64,000 nucleotides of DNA from Phlegmacium glaucopus (lineage: Eukaryota > Basidiomycota > Agaricomycetes > Agaricales > Cortinariaceae): the NCBI GenBank assembly GCA_015039465.1, contig MU130542.1, positions 177,452 to 241,451 on the forward strand. Reading direction: 5' to 3'. Both the position numbers and the translations under genes were made by a program. Of this stretch, positions 10,037 through 21,431 are shown piece by piece (position 1 is the first letter of the stretch; each line of letters begins with the position of its first letter). The notes beneath the pieces are model-generated. The model searched no databases. It was not told where the DNA came from and was given only the letters and a program-made list of their open reading frames with translations.

Positions 10037-10838
10037 GTGACTTATTGTATCAACCTGTATTCATCGACGTTGTAACAAACTCACCTGTATTAAAATTTCT
10101 ATGGAATCCATTCAGATATGAACCACCTCCCCTACGGAAAGCTGGACTGTCATCCTAACAATAATGTTAAATGCGACAGCGTCACAGCGACAGCAGCCAA
10201 CTTCCTAATACAAGTCCGTGCTGCAAATAGGGAGTGTCATCCAGATCAATCGGATCGTCGGCATCGGCACCCAACTCATCCCTTGTCTTCAACATTCCCT
10301 TCTCCGGCCATCGAAGTTAGGGTCTGTTAGGGTCATAGACATAGACCCTGCATCAAGAAGCAACGGTCACCCTAGACACCCCTCCTTACAATTGCTCACA
10401 TTGAGGCAGCCAGGCAGCCCACAACAAGCAGTAAAGAGACTTCGACATCTGACGCACGTTGTGAACGCATATAATATCTGCTTGAGGCTCGAGAAGTCTC
10501 TTCAAACGGCCATCGACAAGGGCGAAGACGTTGGGCAGGACATGATCAATATTCGAATACCTTATACACTTTGTGCCCACAGATCGAGGGCTGAAAACGG
10601 TCGTCCAAGAGATTGGCTTGTGCGAAGGTGAATCCGCCCTTCTTGCCGTTGGGAAGATGTATTATGATCATTATATCAGGGCATGTACGCTCCCAAGCCT
10701 ACTTGTATTCTATGCCATCTGATGCGGTCATTCAGTTAGAGCCAAGAAAGGTCGCATACTAACTCCCTCCAATCATGCATCTCGACCCTCGTTTGATAAG
10801 ATAGCAGATGTGATCAAGGCAACCCTGGTGGAAACTCC
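10037..10838. other. Gene-free interval
   Basis: Downstream of the nuclease-like gene. A 137-codon frame at 10218-10631 is open but shows no domain and no codon pattern I trust. Nothing else is supported. Confidence 0.4.
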
Positions 10839-12236
10839 TCAATCCCATATTGAGGCCAAAAAGAATGTCGGTATTGTCTCCTTTACCATGAATCCTCGCT
10901 TATTGGCAATTGTCAGGCCCTGATTCGGGATGGATATCGCTGCGTTGTGACTGGGAAATACGACACGGACTCGGCAACGGAAATTCGAGAGTTGAACGAC
11001 CTTGTTCTTTCGGACCCCAGTTTGAGGAGCGAACCAACGCAGTGTGCACACATATTTGCCGAGTCCACTAACTTGTCCATTGAACCAGGCTCAGCCAAAG
11101 TATGTCCCCCTGTTTAATTTTCTTTCCTTACTCTCGATAACGATTATCTGTATATAGCGGGACTATGCTGCCACGATGTGGGCAGTCATGAGTAGATTTG
11201 GCCATAAAGAACTTCCTGCGAATTGAACGGTCCCAAAGTTCATCGTTTGGAAAACGTAATGACTTTGGCCCTTCCATTTTATGTGTATTTCGATCAATTA
11301 TCGATTTGGTTTGTTGCAACAGTGCGTCTGACATAACCTTGGATTTTTGACTACGCTGACATGTTATATGATGATACTTACTGTATCAGGACGAAGAGAA
11401 CAAATATAAGCTAGAAGCGACAAAGGGTTGCAATGAGTGAGATTATTAGAATGAAAGATCTGTGATAGTAAAGTTATTGACATACGGTGGAGAATAGGTA
11501 AGTATTCGGATACCCAAGCCATCAGCAGTGGGTTGAACAACAAAATCCCGAATGTAGTTTACCGTGGCGGCCCACATGGTTGTCGGTTTCCCATCCGAGA
11601 TAATATCACCATCTGAGACGTATCTTAGGTCCCATACGCCTAGACAGTTGGGACCACTTGTCACGAGGTAGCGTCCCCTTGGCACAAGATACAGAGCCTC
11701 TCCACTTTGGCAGGTCGGGGAGTTGGCGAACATTCACTATCAATATAAGTGGATTTTTGATGATTCGGGTCGTACGAAGAGGTAAAAACCTATGGTCGTT
11801 TCTGTCTTCCGAAGATGATAACGCAATCCATCGAAACGGTGCAGTAACCGCATGTTCCAATTCAGCATCAGACATATCAGGAATGGGGAAAGTTGGGAGA
11901 AAGAGCAAGTTTTCGTGACATATGCGATTTAGAGCATGAATCCATACGATCCGTTGTGAAATAACCCCTTGAAACCCCTTGCAGGTCTGTATGCATATAT
12001 GCCTGTGTCAACACTTAGGAAGAAATTGAATATTCCGCTACTTGCCTGTCGAAGAGCGATAATCTGAGACGGATGAAGGAAATCACAAATGTAAGTCTGT
12101 AGATCGAAGGACAGATACGTTATATGTGGTCCAACCATTCTCAAATACTTACTCTGAACTTGAACTTGAAAGCACGATTGACAGGTTCCGTGGACCGTGA
12201 GAGTGTTTGGTTTAGACAAACAGACTCCTTTCGACT
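10839..12236 (-). CDS. F-box family protein, multi-exon
   Basis: Minus-strand exons rebuild an F-box protein of the kind abundant in Agaricomycetes. An F-box-like helix, TYICDFLHPSQIIALRQ, lies at about 12040-12095, after a short intron beginning GTAAGTATTT near 12153. A GCAAGT or GTAAGT intron then leads to RIVWIHALNRICHENLLFLP, followed by FPIPDMSDAELEHAV and FRWIALSS (about 11780-11980). After another intron comes LVPRGRYLVTSGPN with LGVWDLR, a WD-like blade (about 11600-11680). C-terminal exons appear to continue through 11128-11334 and 10839-11051. Such proteins recruit substrates to SCF ubiquitin ligases. The first exon lacks a convincing ATG (the in-frame segment starts at a TTG near 12219), so the true start may lie in a small upstream exon. 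The 3' exon chain is also tentative. Confidence 0.6.
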
Positions 12237-13169
12237 TCCCTTTCTGCCATTTTCTAACTTCTAAAACAACTCATCGGGCATTGTAGCAGCTAGCATGCCG
12301 AAAAAGTGATTGATGCTGATGAGGTTCTTCTCCCTTTTCAATAATTCCACGACCTTGGGTATCGTGTCTTATCATCTCCGGACACTATCTGTATCCTTAT
12401 CATGGTTCTCGTGCGCTGCTGGATTGCTGGTCACGTAACCAGACTTTGCACTGGTCTCTGACACCTACTCGTCGTGTATACATTTGGTTGTGAGCTTTGA
12501 TGTCTCTCTAGTGCACTGGCCCTCAGGACTCGAACTCGTAGATGTCGTTGCCCGTTCTACCTAATGTGTGCTATTCCAGTCTAATATCTCAATATTCTTC
12601 TGTTCGCTTAGCGCTATTGTGACTCGAATGCTTGCACTTGCTGAGATTGCAACTCTGTCATATGAAAAAACATCCAATGTTTGACAGCCACTTCAAAATT
12701 CGACGATTCGTCTCCTCCATCTTTTCTACTGAAATTCTTATGGAGGATCGAGGCAATATGTATATTGCCACTGCTAATTGTGCTCGTCAACTTTCTCGTT
12801 GTCTTTCTGACTTTCAGTCGACGTTCAGGTCGAACATGAAACCACATGACGCATGTCGTGTGAATCTTCTCGTGGACAACAAGCATGCTTATTTATTCGT
12901 TCTCCTTTCCTCAACCGAATTCACTCCCACCGTCTCTACTTTCAAACAACCTAGCTATCGTTTTATAAACCAATCATATACTCACTCTCTCTCTTTGGCC
13001 CACCTACCCACACCGAGGCCCGAGCAGAGGAGACCATGGGGTTAGCCTCCAGCAACCCCAACGGTCACCATGGCGACATGTAAATGTTATCTCGTATATG
13101 AAATAAAAAAATTTAGAAACAGAATTGTCTGTTTCACATTGGAAAATTAGTAAATTCGTGAAAAAAAGG
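12237..13169. other. Gene-free interval
   Basis: A 137-codon + strand frame (12632-13045) ends in low-complexity sequence and has no domain or clear splice pattern. I see no supported gene between the F-box gene and the asparagine synthetase-like gene. Confidence 0.4.
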
Positions 13170-15619
13170 TCAGAATACAGCTGTAGGTACTTTGAACTTG
13201 TCTTGTAAAATTGTATAGCTAGCCACGCTAAGTAGAACCCTCGCTCTCTTGTCCAACCCACCATCAGCAGGACAATCTGGGCTTAAAATATAATCTTCCA
13301 ACATTGTGTTAATATTATCCCAGTTCAAAAAACCTAAGGCATTGACCCTGTCTTTCGTTACGCGTTCCTTTAAAAAGACCTGAAGTGGTGTCAGATTATT
13401 CTTGATCCCAGTTGCATCCCCGTTTCTTTTTGGTGCAGGAAGGGGCGCATTGTACTGGGCCTTCCTACGAAGATAAATCTCCTCGGTGATATATGGCTTC
13501 ACAGCTTGCCTGAGGACCCACTTCTCAGTGAGGATCCACTCCCCATCGTGCGTTTTTTGAGGCAAAATTTTCAACGACCTAAGAAACAATAAGACTACAA
13601 AAATATGATGGTTGCAACGCTTACGGAGGAACAGTATTCATATACTCGACCAACTTATGATCCAAAAAAGGCTGGCGCCCTTCCACAGAATTGGCTAACT
13701 CTGTGCGATCGCCAACCTGATTGAGCAGCCATGGTAGAACCACGCTCGCAGTGGTGTACTAAGAAAAGTTCCCATGGTTAAGTGACCAAACATTATTCAC
13801 AAGAAATCACTGACGAGTGCGGCATGTAATGGATGCCAGGTCTTACTTGCCAATTTCGCTCTCGCCTCTGGCCGAAGTGCTTCTGCGATTATTACGGTGT
13901 GATCCACCCCTCCAAATTCTCTCAAAGCCCGGGGATGGATAATTTTAGGTGGAGGGCTCATTGCCGACCATAGCTGTGGAAGGATTATATCACCAAGCAT
14001 GGACCGTCCTAAGCTGTGATGAGTGAGAGAGAAGTCGCCGATAGCAGTGTGTTCCTGTGGCGGTCTCATGTTTAGACGCTCCTCCAAGATATATGGTAAC
14101 TCGGTTGGAGAAGGAAGCGGGATCCCAAGCAAAGAGGCCGATGGATCACCAGCTCGTAAAAAGTCCAGGGGTAGGAATGAGTAACCAGCTTGCACCTCGT
14201 CCGAACCTTCTCCCGTCAGCACGACCTACATCGATTAAATAATAATAAATCCTTGCACATTCAAGAAAATCAGTAACAATCCAGACTGACCTTATAACCT
14301 TTTGCTCGGATGTACTCGCTGAGTATGAGCTTCCCAGATGGGTGCATAGTGTGAACTGGCTGTTCGGTATGATACACAGCTTTTTCGAGCACTGATACGA
14401 GATCAATTTCACTTGGTTGGACCATATGGCATTCAGCGCCGATCATCTCTGCCATTCGCTGTGCAATTGGTCCCTCGTCTAAATCTCCACGTTCTAGTAG
14501 ATAAGTTCACGTGTTAGTATTCGAAATGCATTGATTAATGAAGAGCGTACCAGGAAACGCAAGGGTAAATGTTATTACCTTCGCCGCAGGATCTTTCTCT
14601 TTCAACAGAGTCGATGCAATTCCGGCAACTGCGGAACTATCAAGGCCTCCACTTAGAGCCACGGCGAGTGGCACATCTGAACGCAGTCGCACTCGAACCG
14701 CGTCAACCATATGCTCTCGTACGCCCTGGATAATTTCTTCGACCGAGCGTGTCTCAGCGATCTGGGAGTTTGGGTAAGACTGATCCCAGTATGGCTGAAT
14801 CTTCAGCTGGCCCATTCGCGTAAATATTAAATGATGTGCCGCTGGTAGCTGCAATTCTGTTGAGACGCAATGGAAATGGTGACCATTTAAGTGACATTGA
14901 CCTTAAAAACTCCCTTGAAAAGAGTTCTGTTATCGTTAAACTCTCCTCCTTCGATAATACTTTGTACGTCCCACTCAGGCTTCCAGCCGGTCGCCTGAAG
15001 AGCCTTCATTTCGCTTGCGATCAGCAGCCTGCCATTGGACAAGGTATAATAGAGTGGCTTAATGCCGAAACGATCTCTTGCTGCGAAAAGTACCTTGCGC
15101 TGAGAGTCGTAGATTATGAATGCAAACTCTCCACGAAGATATTGCACAAGGTTAACGCCGTGAACTTTGTAGCTACCAGACGGTAAGAAATACAACCTTA
15201 TTAATACTGAAGGGATACTACTTACAGATGAACCACCAACTCCGAGTCAGAGAATGTTTGGAATATTCTCCCTCGTTTCTCTAAGTCTTGACGCAACTCC
15301 GCGTAATCGTAAAGTTCCCCATTAACGACAGCGTGTACATGGCCTTCCAAGTCGTGAAGTGGCTGAGTTCCTCCTTCTACATCGATAATCGATAGCCTGG
15401 CATGCCCAAGGCCTAGATACTTTTGTTACTACGAATATTCAAACGTTCCAAAGAATTATCGTACATACCTAGACGACCATCATCCGAGATGTAAATGCCA
15501 CTGGAATCAGGGCCACGATGGTTCAGGGCCGAAATCGAAGATTGCAGCTGTTCAGCTAGAGTAGTTGAGTCTTGATTGACTTCTGTAGATGCATTATAGC
15601 TAGCTGTGATACCGCACAT
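13170..15619 (-). CDS. Asparagine synthase (glutamine-hydrolysing) family protein
   Basis: Multi-exon gene starting at the ATG at 15619 with MCGITASYN; Cys2 is the class II glutamine amidotransferase nucleophile. In order: NHRGPDSSGIY (first exon ends at a GTATGT near 15468), LGHARLSIIDVEGGTQPLHD with GELYDYAELR (about 15240-15410), FAFIIYDSQRKVLFAARDRFG and KPLYYT (about 15040-15150), LAVALSGGLDSSAVAGIA, the SGGxDSS pyrophosphate-binding loop (about 14620-14680), VVLTGEGSDEVQAGY (14180-14225), and a C-terminal block ending at the stop at 13170. Both glutaminase and AMP-forming synthetase domains look complete, at roughly 690 residues. The family converts aspartate and glutamine to asparagine. 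This form resembles bacterial AsnB-like enzymes more than yeast ASN1, so a specialised amidotransferase role is possible. It is divergent from the secreted-protein gene at 16122. Confidence 0.85.
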
Positions 15620-16038
15620 GGCTTGAAGCACTGGGAAGATGAAAGTTCGTTTTGAAAGCTCCAGAGGTCTAAGTACCAGCCAGCGGTATTTGACAGAGAT
15701 CTCATGCCTCGGCTCCTAGGGCGTTGTTCAAAGTTCGGATCAGAAGCTTGAAGCTTAGCTTGAAGGGGAAGCTGATAGAAATCTACATTGGTTACCGGCA
15801 GCCATCTACGTCCGCTTCTCCATACTGTACATGAACATGCAAAGCAAGCTGCAAGACGCGACCTGCAGTGGAAGTGCATTCACATGGCTGACTCGCTGTC
15901 TGTACGTAAGCTGTCAAGGATCTTTTATGAATGTCCATGAGCTATTTTTAGTACTTCGTCTCTTAACCTCAGCGTATTAACATTCTGGCGGGTGTTCTAT
16001 GCCGTGTTTCATGGTGACTCTTGGAGTTGTGAATGGGA

Positions 16039-16045
16039 TATAAAG
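16039..16045 (+). promoter_or_regulatory. TATA box of the small secreted protein gene
   Basis: TATAAAG 77 bases upstream of the ATG at 16122, followed by a C/T-rich stretch with CATCAAACCC just before the start, as in many fungal promoters. Confidence 0.6.
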
Positions 16046-16121
16046 TGGAGGTTTCCCAACCATTGAACTCCAAGCACTTGGACGCATTCCCTGTCCCTCA
16101 ACTTCATCAAACCCTTTCACA

Positions 16122-16713
16122 ATGAAGTTTGCTATATTCACCACTCTCCTCTTCGCTACAGGCCTCTCCTCAGCCAGCCTTCTTCCGCGTCAGTCATGCC
16201 CACAGGCAACAAGGTTTGGCGTCATGACTGTCACCAACCCCAGCGGTGCTACATCATACAATCCAGGCGACGTGAGTACTTGTTCTGAGCTCCTTCCCTC
16301 TTTGACCATATCTCATTTATCTCCTAGTCTATCCACATCAAGGTCGACTTCACCTGTGCCATTAACACCTTCGGAATAGTACCTGAATTCATCGACTTCA
16401 CCATTGAAGTCCCTCCGGCTTCGAACAACGGACACGAGGCCCCGATCGTCCTTGCTCGGCGCACCCTTGCTGCTGGAGCAACATCCGACGAGTTCACCAC
16501 TCAGGTTAGTTTTCTTATTGTTTAGTCAACTTCAATGACTTACATTATATTCTCTAATTGAACCTGCAGATTCCCCATGCGTTCTTCTTCGCTGGCGCTC
16601 CATACAACGTCGTCCTCACTGACACCTATCCTACCCAAGGCACAGATGGAAGCCAGGTCTTTCTCCAGAGTGGAGTGGAAGAGCCTATCACCATCAACGT
16701 CGCTTCTTCGTAA
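16122..16713 (+). CDS. Small secreted protein, 156 aa
   Basis: Three exons by clean splice signals: 16122-16271 (donor GTGAGT), 16328-16504 (donor GTTAGT, acceptor CTCCTAG) and 16570-16713. Both introns are in phase 0. The N-terminus MKFAIFTTLLFATGLSSASL is a typical signal peptide, followed by LLPRQS, which could be a Kex2-like processing point. The mature part is rich in beta-prone and small residues, has Cys near residues 26 and 60, and includes VDFTCAINTFGIVPEFIDF and IPHAFFFAGAPYNVVLTDTY. No catalytic motif is visible and the length suits an extracellular beta-sandwich. Function is unknown; the strong-looking promoter suggests regulated, perhaps abundant, secretion. Confidence 0.8.
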
Positions 16714-17132
16714 CAGTTATTATCCAGGCTCTTTGCGTAATTTTTTGTGTCATACAATTGGACAAGGACCTTTTGATATAATTTGATTCGTCCATAATGC
16801 CGATCGGTGGTATCATTATTTCATGGAGTTTAGGCGTGATAGTTGTATTAAATATCACGAATGACTTTTTTGGACTTTTGAACTCTTGACGAACCTTGTT
16901 CGCAGTTCTTAACTTCTTACTAATTCTGTACCCTCCGAATATATTCTGGGTCCTGTCTGGTCATTGAGAATTCCGATTCCAATGCAAGTTGGTATGTATG
17001 TACAAGAACGGACGAAAGGATAACTTAGAAACCATTGGCAACGTTCAGACTCTTTCGACGGGACCCTTGACTTAGCTTGAGGGCCATTTCTCTGCATGAC
17101 ATTTACGAGTCCATTTATTTTATTCTATTTAC

Positions 17133-17463
17133 AGCTACCTGCAAAAACGTAGGCAGGTTTACAAATTTCCATAGTTACGCCTATATTTGGTTGTAAACAA
17201 CCATTTTTAGTAAGACCCTTCAGGCGCAATCATTCTCGCTCCAACACCACCCATTTTTGAGGTTGCCGCTCGATAGAAACACTATGTCATCGACAACGGC
17301 CAAACACTCCAAACATCGCAGTGGGGCGGTGGCTCCACCTGTGGGAGCATATAGCCCGACGCAATCTAGAAAAGGGTGATTGCTCAGGGTGCCCTGGTTG
17401 TTTGGTGTAAACATAGGCGGAGCTAGGAAATTTGTAAACCTGCCTACGTTTTTGCAGGTAGCT
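17133..17463. mobile_element. MITE with 38-bp perfect terminal inverted repeats
   Basis: The left end begins AGCTACCTGCAAAAACGTAG, and its exact reverse complement closes the element at 17426-17463. Inverted similarity continues imperfectly for about 80 bases. The element is 331 bp and has no open frame. The flanks read TTTAC and TTTAT in inverted sense, so the exact end and target duplication (possibly TA) are uncertain. It sits inside copy A of the tandem block and is absent from copy B. Confidence 0.8.
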
Positions 17464-17473
17464 ATAAAGTACA

Positions 17474-17685
17474 GGGTCTTGCAATATTATTTGCACAAAA
17501 AATTCGCTGGAGTTGTTTGATGTGACTGACAGCCACATTTCCACGCATCCCTATAGTAGTGAAGCTACTTGAAGGGACCATCGGTCCATCTATACTTCAT
17601 TCGGCTAAATTTGATTGACAGGTGGTCACGGGTCACATCATAACGCTTCGCTACAATTTTTTGTGCAAACCATATTGCAAGACCC
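17474..17685. mobile_element. Second, abutting MITE-like inverted-repeat element
   Basis: Begins GGGTCTTGCAATAT, and the reverse complement ends the element at 17685. Arms are similar for about 35 bases (GCACAAAAAATT) and more weakly for about 90. It is 212 bp, non-coding, and starts only about 10 bases after the preceding MITE. No clear target duplication is seen. Confidence 0.7.
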
Positions 17686-19008
17686 AAGATTGCAATTTTT
17701 TCTCCATCATATATCCCTGATTCCCATCATCTGATACCTCCGAGTCGTCAACTGAGTTATCCATCACAATCAGTGTGGGATCGGGTTGTCCTTGGTGACT
17801 GCCGTGATGTGATCTGCCCGAACGAGCCTTGCAGCATTCAACTGTTTTCTTCGCATTCTGGAATCACGACCCATGGAAGAGGAAAATTTGTTCAGGTTCA
17901 GAATTAATGTCGGTGGAGGCTACTTTTTCGAAAATTCGCCGCCGATTTGGCCACTGCACAGCCACTGTTATACAAGTTGTACAACAATGACTCCCGCTCG
18001 CCTAGCTACAGCCTCTTCAGCCCCTCTTCAGCCCAAGCGATAGTACGCGGCTATCAACTATCATAATGGCAGATCCAACGACGTTATACCGATCCTCGGT
18101 TAGCATCTGTTAGCATTTCTTACCAACGATACGTACGCCCTTGGAGCAAATGACTTGATTCCACTTCTCAGTTCGTACTTCATACTTTTCCAATCTTTTC
18201 AGGTACTGATTTCGAACAGATCTCAATTGGGTGGCCCAAGAGACCAATCCTCCCTTCGTTTGATCGTCTAGTGGCACTCGTGTAATTGTCCGCTACTAAT
18301 TAGACTTTAGGGTTCGTATCCCACCCTTTCTGTCCTCGGCCTGAGACTGTTTCTAAGGTTTCTCGCATCGACTAGTCCTTTCAGCAATCCTTTCAGCAAT
18401 CCTTCCAGAACACGTAAATATTCTCCTCGAACGACTTTGAAACACAAGAATTCATTACCTTTGTTTTTCGACAGCTGAATGATAATACGCTCCACGAAAT
18501 GTACCCGAACTCTGCTTCATCTGATGCACAGGCCGATCTTTGGAGCTCAATATGGGCTGCTCCCATTTCCGATCGTTTGAGCGCTTAGGCACCCGGTACC
18601 AACCTCTCCGCAGTAGATATATCCAATTTTGATTTTGATCCAACTATGTGCACTGGAAATAGTTGCAATATGCACTTTGAGCGCATTTCTACCTCACAAG
18701 CGGAATTCGCTCAACCGGGCCTATCTAGATAAGTACTATCATAGCATTGGGTACGTTTTTCGTCTCACCACCGTCTTATTGAGATTTATCCCCGACGTAT
18801 ATACACTCCTTTTTTTGTCTACCTACAGATACGGACAGACTCTCGGTTCAAACTTCAGCCAACCCAAGGTGTAGGCTTACATCAACGAATTTCTCGCAAG
18901 GTTCACAAGATTACCAGTTCAAAGACAAACCCTAGAACCAATCAAACTCGCTCATCACCCTTCCCACTAACTCACACTATAAGCCGATTTGTCACACGAC
19001 GAGATGAT

Positions 19009-19062
19009 TTGCAGAGCCGCGTAAAGGGCTATTATTGATAACCCTCTACGCGACTCTACAAG
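19009..19062. other. Long hairpin in copy A
   Basis: Arms GAGCCGCGTA and TACGCGACTC, extended outward by GCA/TAC and inward by AAGGG/CCCTC, around a loop containing ATTGAT. The homologous hairpin in copy B is at 20649-20701. Confidence 0.6.
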
Positions 19063-19335
19063 CAACCGGTCCCGGTAAATCTGATCTGGAAAGAACTTGG
19101 GTTACCAGTTCATCTGACCCCGTTCAGTGGACAGATGATGACGGAGCGTTTGTCGTATCATATATCACGGAGTCGAAGCGCCCATATGGAAGTCGATGTT
19201 TATGGTAGACGAATGCTATACAGCCTTTCGAGTTTTGTGGTGCGAATAAAGATGGGATGTGTGAGTTTGGATGCTTCTGTTGAAAGCCAGGCCTATGACA
19301 GTCCCCCCCGTAGCTGAACAAAGAATCCGCAAACT

Positions 19336-20962
19336 GACTTTTGACGAACCTTTTTCAATTCTGTACTCTCCGAATGTGGTGTGAGTTCTGTCTAGGTATT
19401 GAGAATTCCTATTTCAATGCAAGTCGGCATGTACAAGAATGGACGAAAGGATAATTCCAGAAACCATTGGCAACGTTCAAATTCTCTCGACGGGACCCCT
19501 CGAAAAGAACTTCAAGCACTTGAATTTGAGTCTGTCAATGACGTCTTTTTCAGGTTTAAGTTCTACATACAAGTTGTACAACAACCAAACAACAACCCCC
19601 GCTTGCTGCCCCCCCGGCTCCTCACCCCAAACGACAGTACACTCGCGCCTATCAAATGATGCCTACCACGTCATAATGGCAGGATCCAACGACGTTATAC
19701 CGAGCATTGCTTACCAACGATACGTACGCCCCTGAAGCAACTGACTTGGTTCCGCTTCTCAGTTCGTACTTTATACTTTTCCTATCTTTTCAGGTACTGA
19801 TTTCCAATACATCTCAAGAAGCTGGCCGAAGAGACTTTCGGGAGATAAGTCTCGTCTGATCTCGAAAAAGTAATCGTCCCTTCGTTCGATCGTCTGGTGA
19901 CACTCGTGTAGTTGATTCCGCTACTAATTAGACTTTGGGGTACGTATCTCTCTGTCGTCGGCCTGAGACTGTTTCTAGAGTTTCTCGCATCGCAAGTCAT
20001 TATGCATATATTCATCCAGTCCTTTCAGTAATCCTTCCAGCACACGTAAATATTCTCCTAGAACGACTTTGAAACAAATAAGTTCATCACCTTTGTCTTT
20101 CGACAGTTGAATGATAATACGCTCGATGACAAAATGTACCCAAACGCTGGTTCATCTGATGCCAGGCCGATCTTTGGAGCTCGATGTACCGTGCTCCCAT
20201 TGCCGATCGTTTGAACGCTCAGGCACAGTCAGGCACCCGGTACCAACTTCTCCGCAGTAGATATACCTAGTTTGATCCAAATATGTGCACTGGAAACAGT
20301 TGCAACATGCGTTTTGAGCCCCTTTCTGCGCCATATTCTCACAAGCGGAATTCGCTTATTGGACCTATCTAGATGGATATTATGGAATTGGGTACGTTTT
20401 TCATCTCACCACCGACTTATTGAGGTTTATTCCCAACGCACATACATTCCTTTTTTTTTTTTTGGTCTGCATGCAGATACGACAGACTCTTGGTTCAAAC
20501 TTCAGTTAGCCCAATGTGTAGGCTTACAACAAATTTCTCGCAAGGCTCACAAGATTACCAGTTCAAAGACAATACCGAGAACCAATCAAACTCTAGATTC
20601 TTCACTCATCACCCTTCCCACTAACTCACACTATATACATATTTTGATTTGCAGAGTCGCATAGAGCGCTATCATTGATAGCCCTCTATGCGGCTCTGCA
20701 AGTAACCGGTCCTGCTAAGAACTTGGATTACCAGTTCATCTGACCCCGTTCAGTGGACAAATGGTCACGGAGCGTTTGTCGTGTCATATATCACGGACTC
20801 GAAGAGCCCATATGGAGGTCGATGTTTATGGCAGATGAATGCTCTACAACTCGAGTTTTGTGGTGCGAATAAAGATGGGATGTGTGAGTTTGGATGCTTT
20901 TGTTGAAAGCCAGACCTATGCCAGTCCCCCCGTACTAGTAGCTGAGCAAAGAATCGTCAAAT
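19336..20962. repeat. Tandem duplicated block, copy B
   Basis: Second copy of the non-coding block, about 1.6 kb and without the two MITE-like insertions. It shares the same order of conserved stretches with copy A and ends at the motif CAGTCCCCCCGTA, also present at the end of copy A. A poly-T stretch lies near 20451-20463. Confidence 0.75.
20649..20701. other. Long hairpin in copy B
   Basis: Arms TTGCAGAGTCGCATAGAG and CTCTATGCGGCTCTGCAA pair almost throughout around an ATCATTGAT loop. Differences from copy A include one G-C to A-T compensatory pair. Confidence 0.6.
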
Positions 20963-21431
20963 TGATGGTTTTGGTTCAAAACCGACCTTGATCTCTTCTT
21001 TACACTATGGACATGACTAAACAATTAATAAAATCATAATGGACATCCCGATCTGCTCTACGAACATTCTATCTCATAATTATCATTTCGTTATTGTGTT
21101 TGGAGTGAGAAAGGAAATTCCTAAGTGGTGTGCAAAGTGGTGTCGGTACACTATGTACACCGACGCCTTTCGCACACCTTATACACTAATATTATACTAT
21201 GTAATGAAAAAATATACATCCGCTACAAGAATATCTTGACCGAGTACACTGTGTATCACAGAGATATGCATAGAGTTGCTTCCATACCGGTACCACCTCT
21301 ATTTGTGGAGTCAAACCTCCAGAAGAGGTAAGGCGATGGACAAGGATTGAAAGAATTCCTGTCCAGAACCTTGCCAATAACCTGTTTCATAAAACAGTTC
21401 ATGGGAATTCCGTTTCAATACCCACTTGCGT
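20963..21431. other. Gene-free interval with a short palindromic element
   Basis: Contains an imperfect inverted repeat at 21127-21178 (GGTGTGCAAAG... and ...CTTTCGCACACC, arms about 24 bases, 4-base loop). No gene is supported. Confidence 0.5.

Larger units (their letters stand above)
16880..19335. repeat. Tandem duplicated block, copy A
   Basis: Copy A of a non-coding block whose second copy follows immediately. Shared stretches include CCATTGGCAACGTTCA (near 17035 and 19465), TTACCAACGATACGTACGCC (near 18120 and 19709), TTTTCAGGTACTGATTTC (near 18198 and 19790) and the 54-base hairpin near 19010 and 20650. Copy A is longer because about 17070-17960 holds extra sequence, including two MITE-like insertions. 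Identity looks like about 80-85% by eye. No long open frame is shared by the copies. Confidence 0.75.

Noticed and set aside
10218..10631. 137-codon + strand frame after the nuclease-like gene
   Set aside because: No recognisable domain and no paralogue beside copy 2 of the nuclease-like gene.
12632..13045. 137-codon + strand frame
   Set aside because: Low-complexity tail, no domain, no promoter or splice evidence.
18261..18325. A functional tRNA gene
   Set aside because: Box-like motifs are present, but acceptor, anticodon and T stems do not pair properly.
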